Below, in pieces: positions 45,203-55,729 of a stretch of 64,000 bases of DNA (position 1 is its first letter; every line of letters starts with the position of its first letter). The notes beneath the pieces were generated by a model. That model was not told where the DNA came from. It did no database searches and was given only the letters and a program-made list of their open reading frames with translations. The stretch is from assembly GCA_016081115.2 (NCBI GenBank), contig JABTTQ020000688.1, positions 186,001 through 250,000 of the forward strand. Reading direction: 5' to 3'. Source of the DNA: Rehmannia glutinosa. Taxonomy: Eukaryota; Streptophyta; Magnoliopsida; Lamiales; Orobanchaceae. Made by a program: the position numbers and the translations under genes.

Positions 45203-45217
45203 AAACAGGGCTCGATA
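45203..45217 (-). promoter_or_regulatory. Probable primer binding site (tRNA-iMet-like)
   Basis: The minus strand reads TGTTATCGAGCCCTG two bases beyond the LTR end, resembling the tRNA-iMet complement TGGTATCAGAGC with one substitution and one missing base. Confidence 0.5.
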
Positions 45218-45437
45218 ACACCTGCCACGAACTTGTTCCCTCAACAACGAACCGTGCGGCCTTAGCTCCTTCAATCGCCCCTTGCGATTAGCTAAGTCGA
45301 CCTCTCCCACGTGTTTGTGTGTGAAGAAGTGTAAGAAGATGGCTAAGTAATAAACACAAGAAAATTAGGAAAGGAACACTTATATTCACTCACACTTGGT
45401 TACAATGCTTGGTTGGTTACAAATGAGGTCCCTACAC

Positions 45438-45446
45438 CTATTTATA
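45438..45446 (-). promoter_or_regulatory. TATA box in the 5' LTR of the short gypsy element
   Basis: Minus strand TATAAATAG; the same word is in the other LTR. Confidence 0.65.
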
Positions 45447-45703
45447 CTACTCCACCTCCTTAATGGACGGTGGTGATTCATTGATCAACGGTTGGGAGAA
45501 GTTCTCTAGAACTCTCCACATGATTCCTACATATTCTACAAGTATTCTATAAATCTCCACTCTAGTCTACAATCTTTACATAGTTCCATACTACTCTATA
45601 ACATTCTAGACTATTCTACAATGTTCTACATTATTCTATCATATTCTAGACTCTTCTATAGTATTCTAGACTCTTCTAGAATATTTCGGACTCTTCTACA
45701 ATG

Positions 45704-45747
45704 TTCTAGAACATTCCAGCATTCTTCTAGACTCTTCTAGAACATTC
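45704..45747. promoter_or_regulatory. Heat-shock-element cluster (5' LTR)
   Basis: Perfect TTC-NN-GAA-NN-TTC sites at 45704-45716 and 45735-45747; a near-match TTCTAGAATATTTC precedes at about 45674. Preservation in both LTRs shows the sites belong to the element itself. Confidence 0.75.
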
Positions 45748-45865
45748 AGATTCTTCTACATCATTCTAAAATCATCTTTAGGTGATTGCAGCGATGGATT
45801 TCGTTCAATGGTGAGCCTTTTCCCGGCGGATGGCGAAAAATCGATCGTAAAGGCATTGCGTGACA

Positions 45866-48340
45866 ACGCCCTACTAGAGCAAATTTAGGGTGCCTATTTT
45901 GTCATATATCACTATCCGCAATCGGTTCAATCATGTACGAGTGGTCAATGTCGTCCGTTTGGCTATAAATAACTAACAACCCAGTTAAACTGTCTTTACT
46001 CAGTAAGATCCCAAAAACCAACTGAATCAAATGGCCACATTTTTTTTTAATTTTCTAAAAAAAATTATATATTTTTTTATGGATTTACTTTTGTTAGGTG
46101 TCCGCTACTTTTTACCTTTTCTCTTAAAGACACTTATTTTCATTTTTCTAGATTTGGATATACTTACAAGTGTAATGCTACATTATCTGGAAGAACTTTT
46201 TGATGAAGGTCATAATAAAGGTTGAGGTTAACAAAGCATGGTTCAGGAAATGCATGTTGCATGGATGAAAGAGATCAAGTGAAAAACAAATGTGCTAATT
46301 CAAAGTTTAAATTGAACTTTAAGTTTGGGACTTTATTAGCAAATTGTATGTGTTTAAACATGGATTGTATTTTTCTAAGCAAGCTTAAATTTGAAATTTG
46401 GTTATATATGTGTGGCTATCTGAATTTGGATTTTGGAGTTTGTTACATGTCTTTTTGATGGTTATATATCTTCTTCTTTACCCATAAAATTTAGTACACA
46501 ACAATTAGTCTATTACATTGCCATTTTTACATAATCAAATAAAAAATATAATCTAGTTTCTTATAACAATTTAGTTAAGAAAATTAAAAGTTTGACTTAG
46601 CAAATAGTAAAGGATCCTTTTGCAACACAGTGAAAATAATAATTTGAACAGAATTTTCAACCCCATGCCCTCCGCAACACTTTTTCTATCACCTTGTCAA
46701 GGTAATTGTAACTAATTCAAGATTTTGGAAGAGGTAAGACAATGTGTCTTTTAGCCAAGGACGATTATTTGAATATGATTCATAGAATACATATAATTAA
46801 GGTAATATAACAACAATGAATCTTGTTTGGTTAATATAATGTTTACTTAGTGGGTTAAATCATAATCAATTTAATAGGTTGATAACATACAATGAAATTT
46901 TAACTGATTAAATGGATGTTCATTAACTGTAAATACACTTGGATTAATTTATATTCAACTGTTATGACCATGTTCAATAGCTTGAAAATTGGAGAAAATT
47001 TATGTTGGTGATTAAATAAAATCTCGACTTTCTTCTTCTTGATATTAATTATAAAAAACATATATTATTTTACTACCTTCAGTTCTCAAATTGTAGATTA
47101 ATCTCAATGTTCTAAATATCCTCCATGTCCATGTGCATCTTATGATTTCAAACATTATTCTATAAGGTGAAAGTACGCAGAATTATCATTGATAGCAGTA
47201 GTTTTGAAACAGTACTTGCTAAGTCAGCGCTAGGGGGATTCAAACTCATCACTCAACCACATTCAAGTCCTAGGTTACGTGGATAAGTACAATCTCTATT
47301 TTAGCCCTACGAGTGTTGTTTATTGCTTATCCAAAATGGATTATCATTCAGCATATATATTATGTTATCCATAGAGTCTCATATCTTGTTAAAATGTCCT
47401 TAGACATGTAATATTAATGCTTGACTGCCTGACTAATAACACTTACTCTTACAACATGATGGATGATAGTTCCAACTAAAATCAGCTTCACCAGAAAAAT
47501 ATGCTCAAAGTCCTGTAGAAAGTCCTATTCTTTAACTATTGTGAGCCGAGTGGTCCTGTTTTTCGAGTAGAAGGTGCCGCAACGAAAGTAAGGGCGAGAG
47601 CGACAACCCTGAAAAGTTTTTCTTACTCAAGGAAAAATTATAGGGAAGAATAGGGGAAAGATACTATTAAGCAATTAATTATTTAGTAAGGATTCTATAT
47701 TAATTATGTTGTCCAATTGAAGTTGATTTTATTTACATGTTCAGTTACGTAAGCCTATACATATGGGCCAGGAGATCATTTCACTTTTATTTTCTTAAGT
47801 ATGCTACAAAATTAGCTTTTTCTTCAGTTGTTTTGAGCCTTTTCCTTTCAATCTTAAGTGGAGATTCAGTCCTGTGAAAAATTCTTAATGAACAAAAACT
47901 TTAAAGGAAGGTTTCCAGGTTTAGTGAAAGTGTCTCCACATGACAGTTCAGTTTGGAAGAGACTTTGCAAAGTCGGACATGAAGTGCAGCAGCATATATT
48001 TTGGACTTTGGGTGAAGGAAAGGGGAACTTTTTGGCTTGACCATTGTCAGTAATGGACAGATGGAATTAGTTCCAGTGTGTCTTTTCTGGAAAGATGGAA
48101 ATGTTGAACCAAGACAGGTTAAATGGTCAAATTCCCATTAAGCAGGACTGTCAAGATACCATGAATTGCAAATTAGCTCCCAATGGACAATCTTTTTTTT
48201 TTGGCTACAGCTTGGAATAGTATTAGAACTGATTCTACATATTTGGATCCTTGTTTAACCCCAATACATTCATGTTTCTTTGGAGATTATAACAAAACAA
48301 GGTGACATCCAAATGTTTTTGTTGCAATGGAAATTCATAA
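45866..48340. other. Intergenic DNA, no gene seen
   Basis: About 2.5 kb, AT-rich. Short frames at 46031-46458 translate AT-rich DNA and carry no domain. A tRNA-box-B-like word on the minus strand near 47235 is noted under rejected. Confidence 0.4.
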
Positions 48341-48466
48341 AGTAGGCCTAAAAAGACTTGGAAAGAAGCTATTAAACAAGACATGTTATACCTAGAAATA
48401 AATGAAAATATGGCTTATGACCGTAAACGATGGCGCGATATGATCCGTATAGCCGACCCCACGTAG
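48341..48466 (+). pseudogene. RTE-clade LINE ORF2, extreme C-terminus
   Basis: A short frame reads RPKKTWKEAIKQDMLYLEIN and then AYDRKRWRDMIRIADPT followed by TAG at 48464-48466. These are the conserved last residues of RTE-type LINE proteins. The downstream GTGGGATTAAGGCTTAG followed by TTGTTGTTG (48467-48494) matches the usual 3' end of plant RTE elements with a TTG-repeat tail. Everything upstream has been lost by 5' truncation. Confidence 0.85.
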
Positions 48467-49142
48467 TGGGATTAAGGCTTAGTTTGTTGTTGTAAGCTTA
48501 ACTCAAATAGCACTTTTCATCCTATCCTTCCCATATCAAATTTTCAATCAAATTCATTTTTTCCTCCTCTCAATTTTCTGTAGTCAATAAGCATCTTTTT
48601 CGTTGAGAATGAACAGGTACAGAAAGTATGGTTACATTTTTCTAGGATTTTCAAAATCTCCCTTACCCAAACATCACATGTTAGGTTATTTTTGCAATGC
48701 TGCATTTTAGCTACACTTTCCACACATCATACTCTCACATTTGCACCATATTACCTTGTCTATAATTCTGGTTCATACGAGTGGAAAAGAGAAAGGTGAT
48801 GTATGATTGTATGCTACTAAATCGGTTTCAGGGCCGTGCTTAAAGCATGTCAAATTTATTTATTAATCTCAAAAATTTCTAAAATCCATAATACTAATCC
48901 TAAAGCCTTTCCCCACAAAACTGCTTGTTAATGCTTCACAAACAACCAACTGAATAATTTTCAACAAAAGCAATCAACAGCATTGCATAAACATTACAGG
49001 AAATACAAAAGAAACCATATATCTTCATAATCCACTGACTTCATAAACTAAGTTCGATTTTGCTCAGGACAAAAATCAAATTTTACACTAATAATCATGG
49101 AAAAATCCAAAAAAATTGGAGAAACTTACTTCTCAGCAGATG
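48467..49142. other. Region downstream of the phosphatase gene
   Basis: It holds the RTE tail (to about 48494) and the presumed 3' UTR and flank of the minus-strand phosphatase gene. No other feature seen. Confidence 0.4.
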
Positions 49143-49814
49143 TCATCTAAACCAGGACCTCATGTTCTCATAGTTAAAAACTCGAAACACCAGAACCCCT
49201 TCAAGAACACCCAAACACGCCCCAGCGACAACATCAAGCACGAAATGCCGGCCAAGAAGAACCCTAGAAACCGACGTAATCGCGGCCCACATCCCCACGA
49301 CCGCAACAAAATGTTCCACAATCCAGCTCGCAGCATCAAAATTCAAAAAGTCAACGAGCAAAACTTCACTAATTTGATTAACATAGAAGAAACAAAACAT
49401 GGCAACGAATGAGACTCTGGAAGCGTGGCCACTGGGGAAAGACCAGTGGTCAACGGAAAATGACCGGAACATATGCTTGTTGTAAACAGGGCGGGGGCGC
49501 TGGATGAGGTGCTTTATCAAGCAAACTAGGAGAATGTCTAAATGCAGTCCTATTAGGAGGTTTATCAGGAGAAGAGTGGCGGGGGTAGGGGTGGTTGTGA
49601 GGGCGGCGATGGGGGTGGTGAGGAAGAGAATGGAGATGGTAATGGGGAAAAAGAGGCGGCCATCGCCGGAGAGTTCGAGTGATTTTAGGAGATAGAAAGG
49701 GAGAATGGGTTGGAAGAATGTGTAAAGGTGGAGGGATACGGCGGTGTCGAGCTTGATCAGGCTGTGGAGGAGGGTGGGATTGGGGCGGGATTGTGGTTGT
49801 GGTTTGGTTTCCAT
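49143..49814 (-). CDS. LPPB: Lipid phosphate phosphatase beta-like (PAP2 superfamily)
   Basis: An intact single-exon gene of 223 residues starting at ATG 49812-49814 (MET-KPQPQ). An upstream in-frame extension to 49838 has no ATG. It carries the three-part PAP2 phosphatase signature: K-x6-RP as KHLIQRPRP (about residues 109-117), PSGH in SFPSGHASR (about 132-140) and SR-x5-H in SRVLLGRHFVLD (about 186-197). The histidine in SRxxxxxH is the expected nucleophile and that in PSGH the acid/base. About five to six hydrophobic membrane segments are visible. The family dephosphorylates phosphatidate and related lipid phosphates in membranes. Length and motif spacing fit the short plant LPP-beta type (Arabidopsis At4g22550 is close in size, from memory). 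It is the only intact host gene recognised; its neighbours are transposons. Substrate is inferred from family. Confidence 0.9.
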   Translation of the reverse strand: METKPQPQSRPNPTLLHSLIKLDTAVSLHLYTFFQPILPFYLLKSLELSGDGRLFFPITISILFLTTPIAALTTTPTPATLLLINLLIGLHLDILLVCLIKHLIQRPRPVYNKHMFRSFSVDHWSFPSGHASRVSFVAMFCFFYVNQISEVLLVDFLNFDAASWIVEHFVAVVGMWAAITSVSRVLLGRHFVLDVVAGACLGVLEGVLVFRVFNYENMRSWFR

Positions 49815-49853
49815 GATTCTTGATTTGCCTAAGTCCAAGGATCTTTCATGAAG

Positions 49854-49862
49854 TATATAAAT
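49854..49862 (-). promoter_or_regulatory. LPPB: Possible TATA box of the phosphatase gene
   Basis: Minus strand ATTTATATA lies about 40 bp before the ATG, which would give a very short 5' UTR, so it may not be the true box. Confidence 0.35.
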
Positions 49863-50089
49863 TGAAGTTTAGGTCTTTGCCTCGTTACTTTGTTGGGTGG
49901 GATATAATATGATTGATAAAATGTGTGATGAATGTGGGATAAATATTAAATTGTCAAACAAATACCATGTGTACCTTATAAAATTGAATAATGTGATTGT
50001 AGCATTGACTAAAATGTTACAAGACAATTTGCCAAATATGTGAACATTTTAGCACCATTATTTCTCACATTTCAATATTTTTTTCGCAA
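49863..50089. other. Upstream region of the phosphatase gene
   Basis: AT-rich presumptive promoter region, cut off by the MITE at 50099. Confidence 0.35.
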
Positions 50090-50098
50090 ATTGCCAAA

Positions 50099-50918
50099 GG
50101 GATGCGCTACCCCCAATATCTATCTATTAATACACCCTTTTCCTTAATTACAAAAAAATATCATCATCTAAAAAAATTAAATTACCTTAGTACCTACCAA
50201 ATCTCTAAATACACTACAAAAATCTGTAAATACACCCTCTTCTTTCAATCTTCCTTCCCGGCGCCCAAGTTCTTCTTCATCTCCTCTTTTGTAAATAAAA
50301 AAAGGAGTTCTGGCAAAGAGATTTACAAATCTTAAAATTGCACCAAATCTTTTTTGAGACCTATCCAGTTTATACGAGAATCCATATAAATAGTTCTCCA
50401 GTTATTAATGGCAAATAAGCAAACTCAAAATCTGTAATCAACGATAATAAAAAAATCGAGAAAATAAGTATTTATTAATATAATTTAGCCACTTAGTGTT
50501 TCTTGGAATTGGATGAGTATTGTTAGTCTGTTACTACATCAATAGTTCTTATGGGATTGGACTCTATTAGATTGAATTTTGTTCTTCTGCATTGGGAAAT
50601 TACAAAAAGTGTGTGCTTGACTTTTCTAGATTGAATTTTGTTCTACTCCTTTTTCTGAATCAAATTTTTGCCTTATACATATATCATCAAACAAAGATTT
50701 AAAGGTTGTGCGGTAAATATATATGATGCATTTTCTTTGGCGAAAATGACGGGAGTTAAGAAAATGAATATGGAAGAATTGGAGTTTAGTTGAGAAAAGG
50801 GTAAACTGGGAAATATTTGGAGTGTATTAAGTAAATAGGTTTATTTTAAAAAGGGAGGTGGGTGTGTATTAAGAAAAATGGTGTATTAAGAGATTTTAAG
50901 GGTGTTAATAACACTCCC
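50099..50918. mobile_element. Mutator-like MITE, 820 bp, 9-bp target duplication
   Basis: ATTGCCAAA at 50090-50098 and 50919-50927 is a perfect 9-bp duplication, the size made by Mutator-like transposases. The ends begin GGGATGCGC on the left and, on the complement of the right, GGGAGTGTT; the arms share TTAATACACC words in inverted orientation (about 50127 left; about 50820-50890 right). Terminal repeats are imperfect. The 77-codon frame inside is not a gene. Confidence 0.75.
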
Positions 50919-50927
50919 ATTGCCAAA

Positions 50928-51787
50928 TGCATCCGATTCGATATGCATCAATTGTTTTGCCTGTAAGGTTAATTTTATTTCTCTCATTTATTTGATTTTG
51001 TAATTATTTTCATCGCACACACTTTCACTATGCACAAATCACATATTTTGCTATCAGTACAAATATTATAAAAATAAACATACCTCTAAATATAGTATAT
51101 AAAGACGAGATTATATACAACACGAGTATCTAGCCAATTTTCAACACTTTTAATAAGTGTGGTATGTTTTGTGCGTTTTGTTATACAAATATCATTATGG
51201 TTGACCTTGCAAAACTTGATTTTATTGCCTATGAATCTTTGACATTGCTTGAAAAAATTATGTCATGAGTTTTAGATGTTAAAATTCATTTAGATGCTAA
51301 TAGTTTGAGTGATACTATTAAAGAAGAGAATAGTGAATCACCACAAAACAAGGCCAAAGCTATGATCTTTCTCCATCACCATTTTGATGAAAAGTCGGCG
51401 AATCTCACGGTGAAATGATTCATTTATGTCAAATTTTCCAAAACAACATATCATTAATCGGTAATAACCAACTTACAATAATAGTTCGAGTTTCAACGTC
51501 AATATAACAAACTCAATATTGTAAAATCTAATGGGTTCTTGAACTTTTCAAGTGACCCGCATCGATCTGGATCTTAAAGGCATATGCACTTATTGGGCTT
51601 TCTTAGTTATATCCGTTCAACTTAAGTTTTAGACAAAGACATTCAAAGCACAACCCAACTCGAGGTTTATTGGGTAATGCATAGGTGTAAGACAATTCAT
51701 TTTGAACACGGGCCCAGAAGAAGAAATGAAAACTCAAGCACCCAACTTCGGTCAAAGTTCTATTCAATTCAAAAGAAAGTTGGCACA
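50928..51787. other. Intergenic DNA, no gene seen
   Basis: AT-rich sequence between the MITE and the LINE tail. No supportable feature. Confidence 0.4.
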
Positions 51788-51792
51788 TTTTC

Positions 51793-52393
51793 TTTTTTTT
51801 TAGGAAAATATTATATTATAAATTAGGAGGACATCTCCAAAATAACCAAGTTTGCCTGATCACTGGGAATATCCCCTATGAAAGGCTCAGTGCTCGAAAA
51901 CAAAATACATGACATGCTAAGTGGTGGGCAATAGAGTTTCCCGACCTCTTAACAAAACTAAAACAAAATGACTCAAAAAAAGAAAGAATATCAAAAACAT
52001 CTGAAAGAACGTTTCCCAGGTGGGAATAATCCTCCGTCTGACGCATCAATTTGTGGAACAAGGATATATTATCCGTTTCTAGGACCACCTTTTGCAGTTG
52101 CATTTCCCGGGCTAGAAGAAGACCTTATTTGCAAGTGAATGCTTCCGCCGTCTCCATTTCATATACTATGGGCATTAAACGTGAGAATGTTTTGACAACT
52201 TCCCCGTCGTCCGAATAATGACCCCGATTCCCAATCCTTCTTCTTCCATGATTGAAGCATCCACATTTATCTTCACAGTACCCGATTCCGATGGGATCCA
52301 CGTTTCTTGATGTTTTCGAACACTAAAAGGGATGATTTGCCCAAGCAGAGAACATCTGGTTAACTGCATCAAAGGTGCCAAGATATTCTCAAA
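51793..52393 (-). pseudogene. L1-type LINE fragment, RNase H domain, with tail
   Basis: The minus strand reads SGTVKINVDASIMEEEGLG and IGVIIRTTGK (about 52290-52200), then, after a frame change, VVLETDNISLFHKLM and KRSGNSIAHHLACH (about 52090-51900). This is an RNase H-like domain (RVT_3 type) with the catalytic DA near its start. The plus-strand T run at 51793-51801 is where the poly(A) tail of a minus-strand LINE would be. The 5' part is missing; its upstream edge meets a truncated Athila LTR at about 52409. Confidence 0.7.
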
Positions 52394-52409
52394 GCAAATA
52401 TGGATTCTA

Positions 52410-52869
52410 CCTCACGCACGACTAGCCCGTGCGTCAGGCCGTAGAGATAGTCCTTCGATGAATTGACGCACGGGCCATGCGCTTTACGCACGACCAGCCC
52501 GTGCGTCTGCCAGAGCAGCTCGTCTTCCTGGTGATTGTGCACGGGCCGTGCTATAGACGCACACCTTGCCCGTGCGCCCCTACTAACGACGTATCTTCTT
52601 CATTTCTTTCTGTTTCTTGCCTGGTTCGTCTGACTTCTTCTTGATTCAACTCCGAACATCATACATTAGCTCGATTATTGGCGTTCCTTTACCGCAATAC
52701 TCCGATTGTCACCAAAATACTCCATATATCGATTAATTCCTACAAAACGAGCAAAGCATAATACCATTTCCACCTTACAAGAATATAGCCCATTTTACTC
52801 AAGTAATGCATGCATTTCAACTTATTCTAACCACAATTAAGCTCCAAATTACATGAAACACTCATAACA
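52410..52869 (-). repeat. Truncated 3' LTR of the second Athila-like element
   Basis: It matches the outer part of the 5' LTR (about 63480-63944): CGTGCGTC.GGCCGTAGAGAT, the hairpin modules and the terminal CTCATAMCA. About 1 kb is missing where the LINE fragment begins. Confidence 0.8.
52411..52580. repeat. GC-rich hairpin modules (truncated LTR)
   Basis: Several halves of the module, in this family's form GCACGGGCCATGCG and GCACGACCAGCCCGTGC, with the spacer GGCCGTAGAGATA. Confidence 0.75.
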
Positions 52870-54340
52870 ATCAAACCCTCAAACTTAAATTGTTGACAGT
52901 CCCGGTCAACACTTTATAAACAAGACAAAACACAAATGAGAGTAATAAAAGGTAAAACAAGAACAACACATTATAATTCATGCCATTTATCCATAGACGT
53001 CAAGCAATAAGTCAACCAAGCCTCGAACATCTAACACAGAGCACAAGTCAATTAAAACCATGGTGAATGCTTCGAATCACGACTCTCACAGATCAAGTGT
53101 ATACTCTTCTCTCAAGAATAATAAAGGATGTGTATTCGCTCAAATCATATCAATATTGAAGAATTACCATAAGCGTGCAAATCGTCTCATATCTCCGCCA
53201 CTCGAATGTATGCAAATCAAAAAGGACTTTTTCTTTTGGTTGTAATGAGGGCTCTTTGGTTAGGAGTAGGGAAATATGGAAAAAGTGACTCAAACTCAGC
53301 GTATAAGTTTTTGGTAAGCACATCTTTCATTCAATCAATTGTTTTCATTCAATCCCAATATGCTACCCTAATCACTTCTCGTTACTATCAACTCTTCATA
53401 TTTCTTTTCTTCCCTTTTTCCTTTCTTTTATAAACTCCACTTTCTTTCGCCTCACATCACCAATCCCAGTCTACAATTTCATTCAAAGCCAACTCACTTC
53501 TAAAGTTGATTTTTTTTTCCGACTCTTATATGAGTATTCATCCTCTCTTTTCCTCCTTTTCTTTCTTCTTTTATTCCCATCAACCAATACTTGCTCAATT
53601 ATCTAAATTCCCGACATCCTACCATTCAACCTTATTCAATCCCCTTACTCAATGTTATATGCTCAAGTCTAGGATAATAGATATATCAAGTTAAGGCTTG
53701 AAATGTGGCTTATCAAAAATCGGGCAACGGGCTCAAATTGACTAACTAGGGAAATTCAATGTCATTAGGTAGGCAAAAGGCTTAACAAAAATGGCCTTAA
53801 ATCATTTTCATAAATCGCATACAACATGTGGCTTTGTGAGAGATACTAGAGCAAGTTCTAGAATTTAAATCAACATGAATGACACACTCAATAAACAAAC
53901 AAGACTGCATAATATGAAAGCAGTAAAGGCTCAAAGCTCACAGGCTTGCAATTACGTAATTCAAAGCATAACAACCATGTTTTCAATATTCACATGCTCT
54001 ATATCATCTATTCTCAACATGATCAACTCACACTCAACACCCAATTCCAAACAACATAAACTGTTTCAAATATTCTCCCAAGGTCACAACAAACACCACT
54101 AAAACGGTCAACTCACTCCCTAAAGACCTAGTAAAGCAATAAACGTGCTAAAGCAATAAACGTGCTAAAACTGAAAACATGCGTCTAATGCAATGCAACC
54201 TACATGCTCTAAATGCAACTATATGAATGCATATATATATATATATGTATTTGTTTTTTGCCACACCCTTCAAATCAAAATAATTATCTCTCCCCCCAAA
54301 CTTGAATGGAATTATATCGCATAGAAGAGAAGATAGAATT
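52870..54340 (-). other. Long non-coding 3' region of the second Athila element
   Basis: The minus strand starts, next to the LTR, with AAGTTTGAGGGTTTGA (polypurine-like, with several T). The remainder has no supportable frame but shares conserved blocks with 11764-13197, for example GTCTCATATCTCCGCCAC. Short frames around 53206-54102 are not genes. Confidence 0.55.
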
Positions 54341-55729
54341 TCAAAGAAAAGTGTGGAATTGACTGACTCGAGGGGGTAGCGACGGAAAGTGGCCCCGGGA
54401 GATGTGCCACATATGTATCGATGCATCATCCGCATCATCTCCAGTCCCTCTTCTTCTTGCGCCATGTGCCTTTGCTCTTGTTCCATCCACGAAAGCATGA
54501 AACTCATTAAGTCTTTGCGGGAAGTCATTCGGTGCGACGCATGCTCTCCTTAAGAGCAAATAATCTGTCATGGTAATCGGCCCCCGCGCTCCTCACCCTG
54601 GTGAGAGCTCTTAGGTATGTCGGGCACCCCTTGGAGGAACCCTTGCTCAAAACCCCTCTCATGTCGGTCATACTCCATCGCCTCAACCACCAACTCATCC
54701 TCATCAGGCAACCCGGAGTCCTTTGCCTTTTTCGGTGCAAGCATGGCCTCCATAACTCTGGTTTGCGCCTCAGAGTTCATCAACCAATTAGCGTGATCAT
54801 TCATTTTGGCTACAGTCATGAGTGGCGGGTTAGGAAGTGGGAAGGTGGTTCCGACCTTTTGTTGGAAGAGGGTCATGCCCTCTTCTTCCGTTATAATTTT
54901 CATTTCGCATAGGGCCGCCATGTTTATCCTCCTACTACCCTCGATTGGCTCTAAACCTCTCAAATCAACACGAAAATGCCGAGAAATGGGAGTGATCATC
55001 CCCCCAATCAAAATTATACCATTTGTCTGCTTGGCCACAAATTCAACATGTTCTGCAAAATGGGTTGTCGTGTTGTAGGGGGTACGGGTTAGCATACACC
55101 ACAATAGATATAGCTCTCGGACTTGCATACCCCCATTATTGTGCTGGGAAAAGACAGAGTAAGCCGTGACCTTCTAAATATATCTGAAAATGGGGTTTTG
55201 GATCGATGATGCTTTAGTCGCGCGCCTCATAGAGCATTGGGTCTGTCTCCGGCGTTTGAACCAATAATCGCCAGAATTCATATTGGTTATAACGTTCTGC
55301 ATTTTTGTAAGGGGCGTCAGTAGGTACCCCGAAAATGGCATTGGGTTGGGCGATAGATAAACGTCTATGCTCGTTGCCCAGCTGAAAATGGACCTCAACG
55401 GGCTCGTAATTTCCTCTCTTTCATATATGTCAAGTGTGCTGAGGAACTCGAGCATGAGTTTCTTGTATGTCGGCCATCTCCCTTGCATGAACGTGGTCCA
55501 CCCGACTCTTTCAAATAACTGTCATACATCACCGTGTATCCCAAGGGCTTGGGTACACTCATCATCGGTGTACCGCGTCGGTGCCAATGTTTGGGTGATC
55601 AGTTTACTTCATCGCTCCAAGTCATTGTCCACAGTAAGAACAACTCCGTAAGTCGTAGGGCTATCCGGATGCACCTCCTATGGTGCGGCTGCGGCCTCCC
55701 CTACCCTGAAGGTTTCTTCGTTCGACCAT
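54341..55729 (-). pseudogene. Athila-type third ORF, second copy (decayed)
   Basis: The minus-strand ATG at 55729 (MVERRN) aligns with the start of 13198-14642. Matching blocks include RWPTYKKLMLEFLSTL (about 55480), ELYLLWCMLTRTPYN (about 55120), GGMITPISRHFRVDLRGLEP (about 55010) and MWHISRGHFP near the end. Several frameshifts and stops interrupt it; the longest intact piece is 186 codons (55128-54568). Confidence 0.75.

Larger units (their letters stand above)
42801..45865 (-). mobile_element. Short Ty3/gypsy element with gag and protease only (TR-GAG-like)
   Basis: Two direct LTRs (42801-43479 and 45223-45865) enclose 1.74 kb. On the minus strand this holds gag and an aspartic protease and then runs straight into the polypurine tract; RT, RNase H and integrase are absent. 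Known: plant TR-GAG elements are short LTR elements that keep only gag. This copy would need pol enzymes from a related element to move. Flanking 5-mers (ACAAG and ACGCC) do not match, so the left boundary is uncertain or the element has recombined. Confidence 0.8.
45223..45865 (-). repeat. 5' LTR of the short gypsy element
   Basis: TGCCACGA...GTGACA, 643 bp. It carries a minus-strand TATAAATAG at 45438-45446 and the heat-shock-element cluster about 260-310 bp upstream of it, the arrangement of a U3 promoter reading leftward into gag. Confidence 0.85.

Noticed and set aside
47210..47330. Minus-strand box-B-like word GAGTTTGAATCCCCC suggesting a tRNA gene or SINE
   Set aside because: No box A at proper distance, no cloverleaf, no A-rich tail or duplication.
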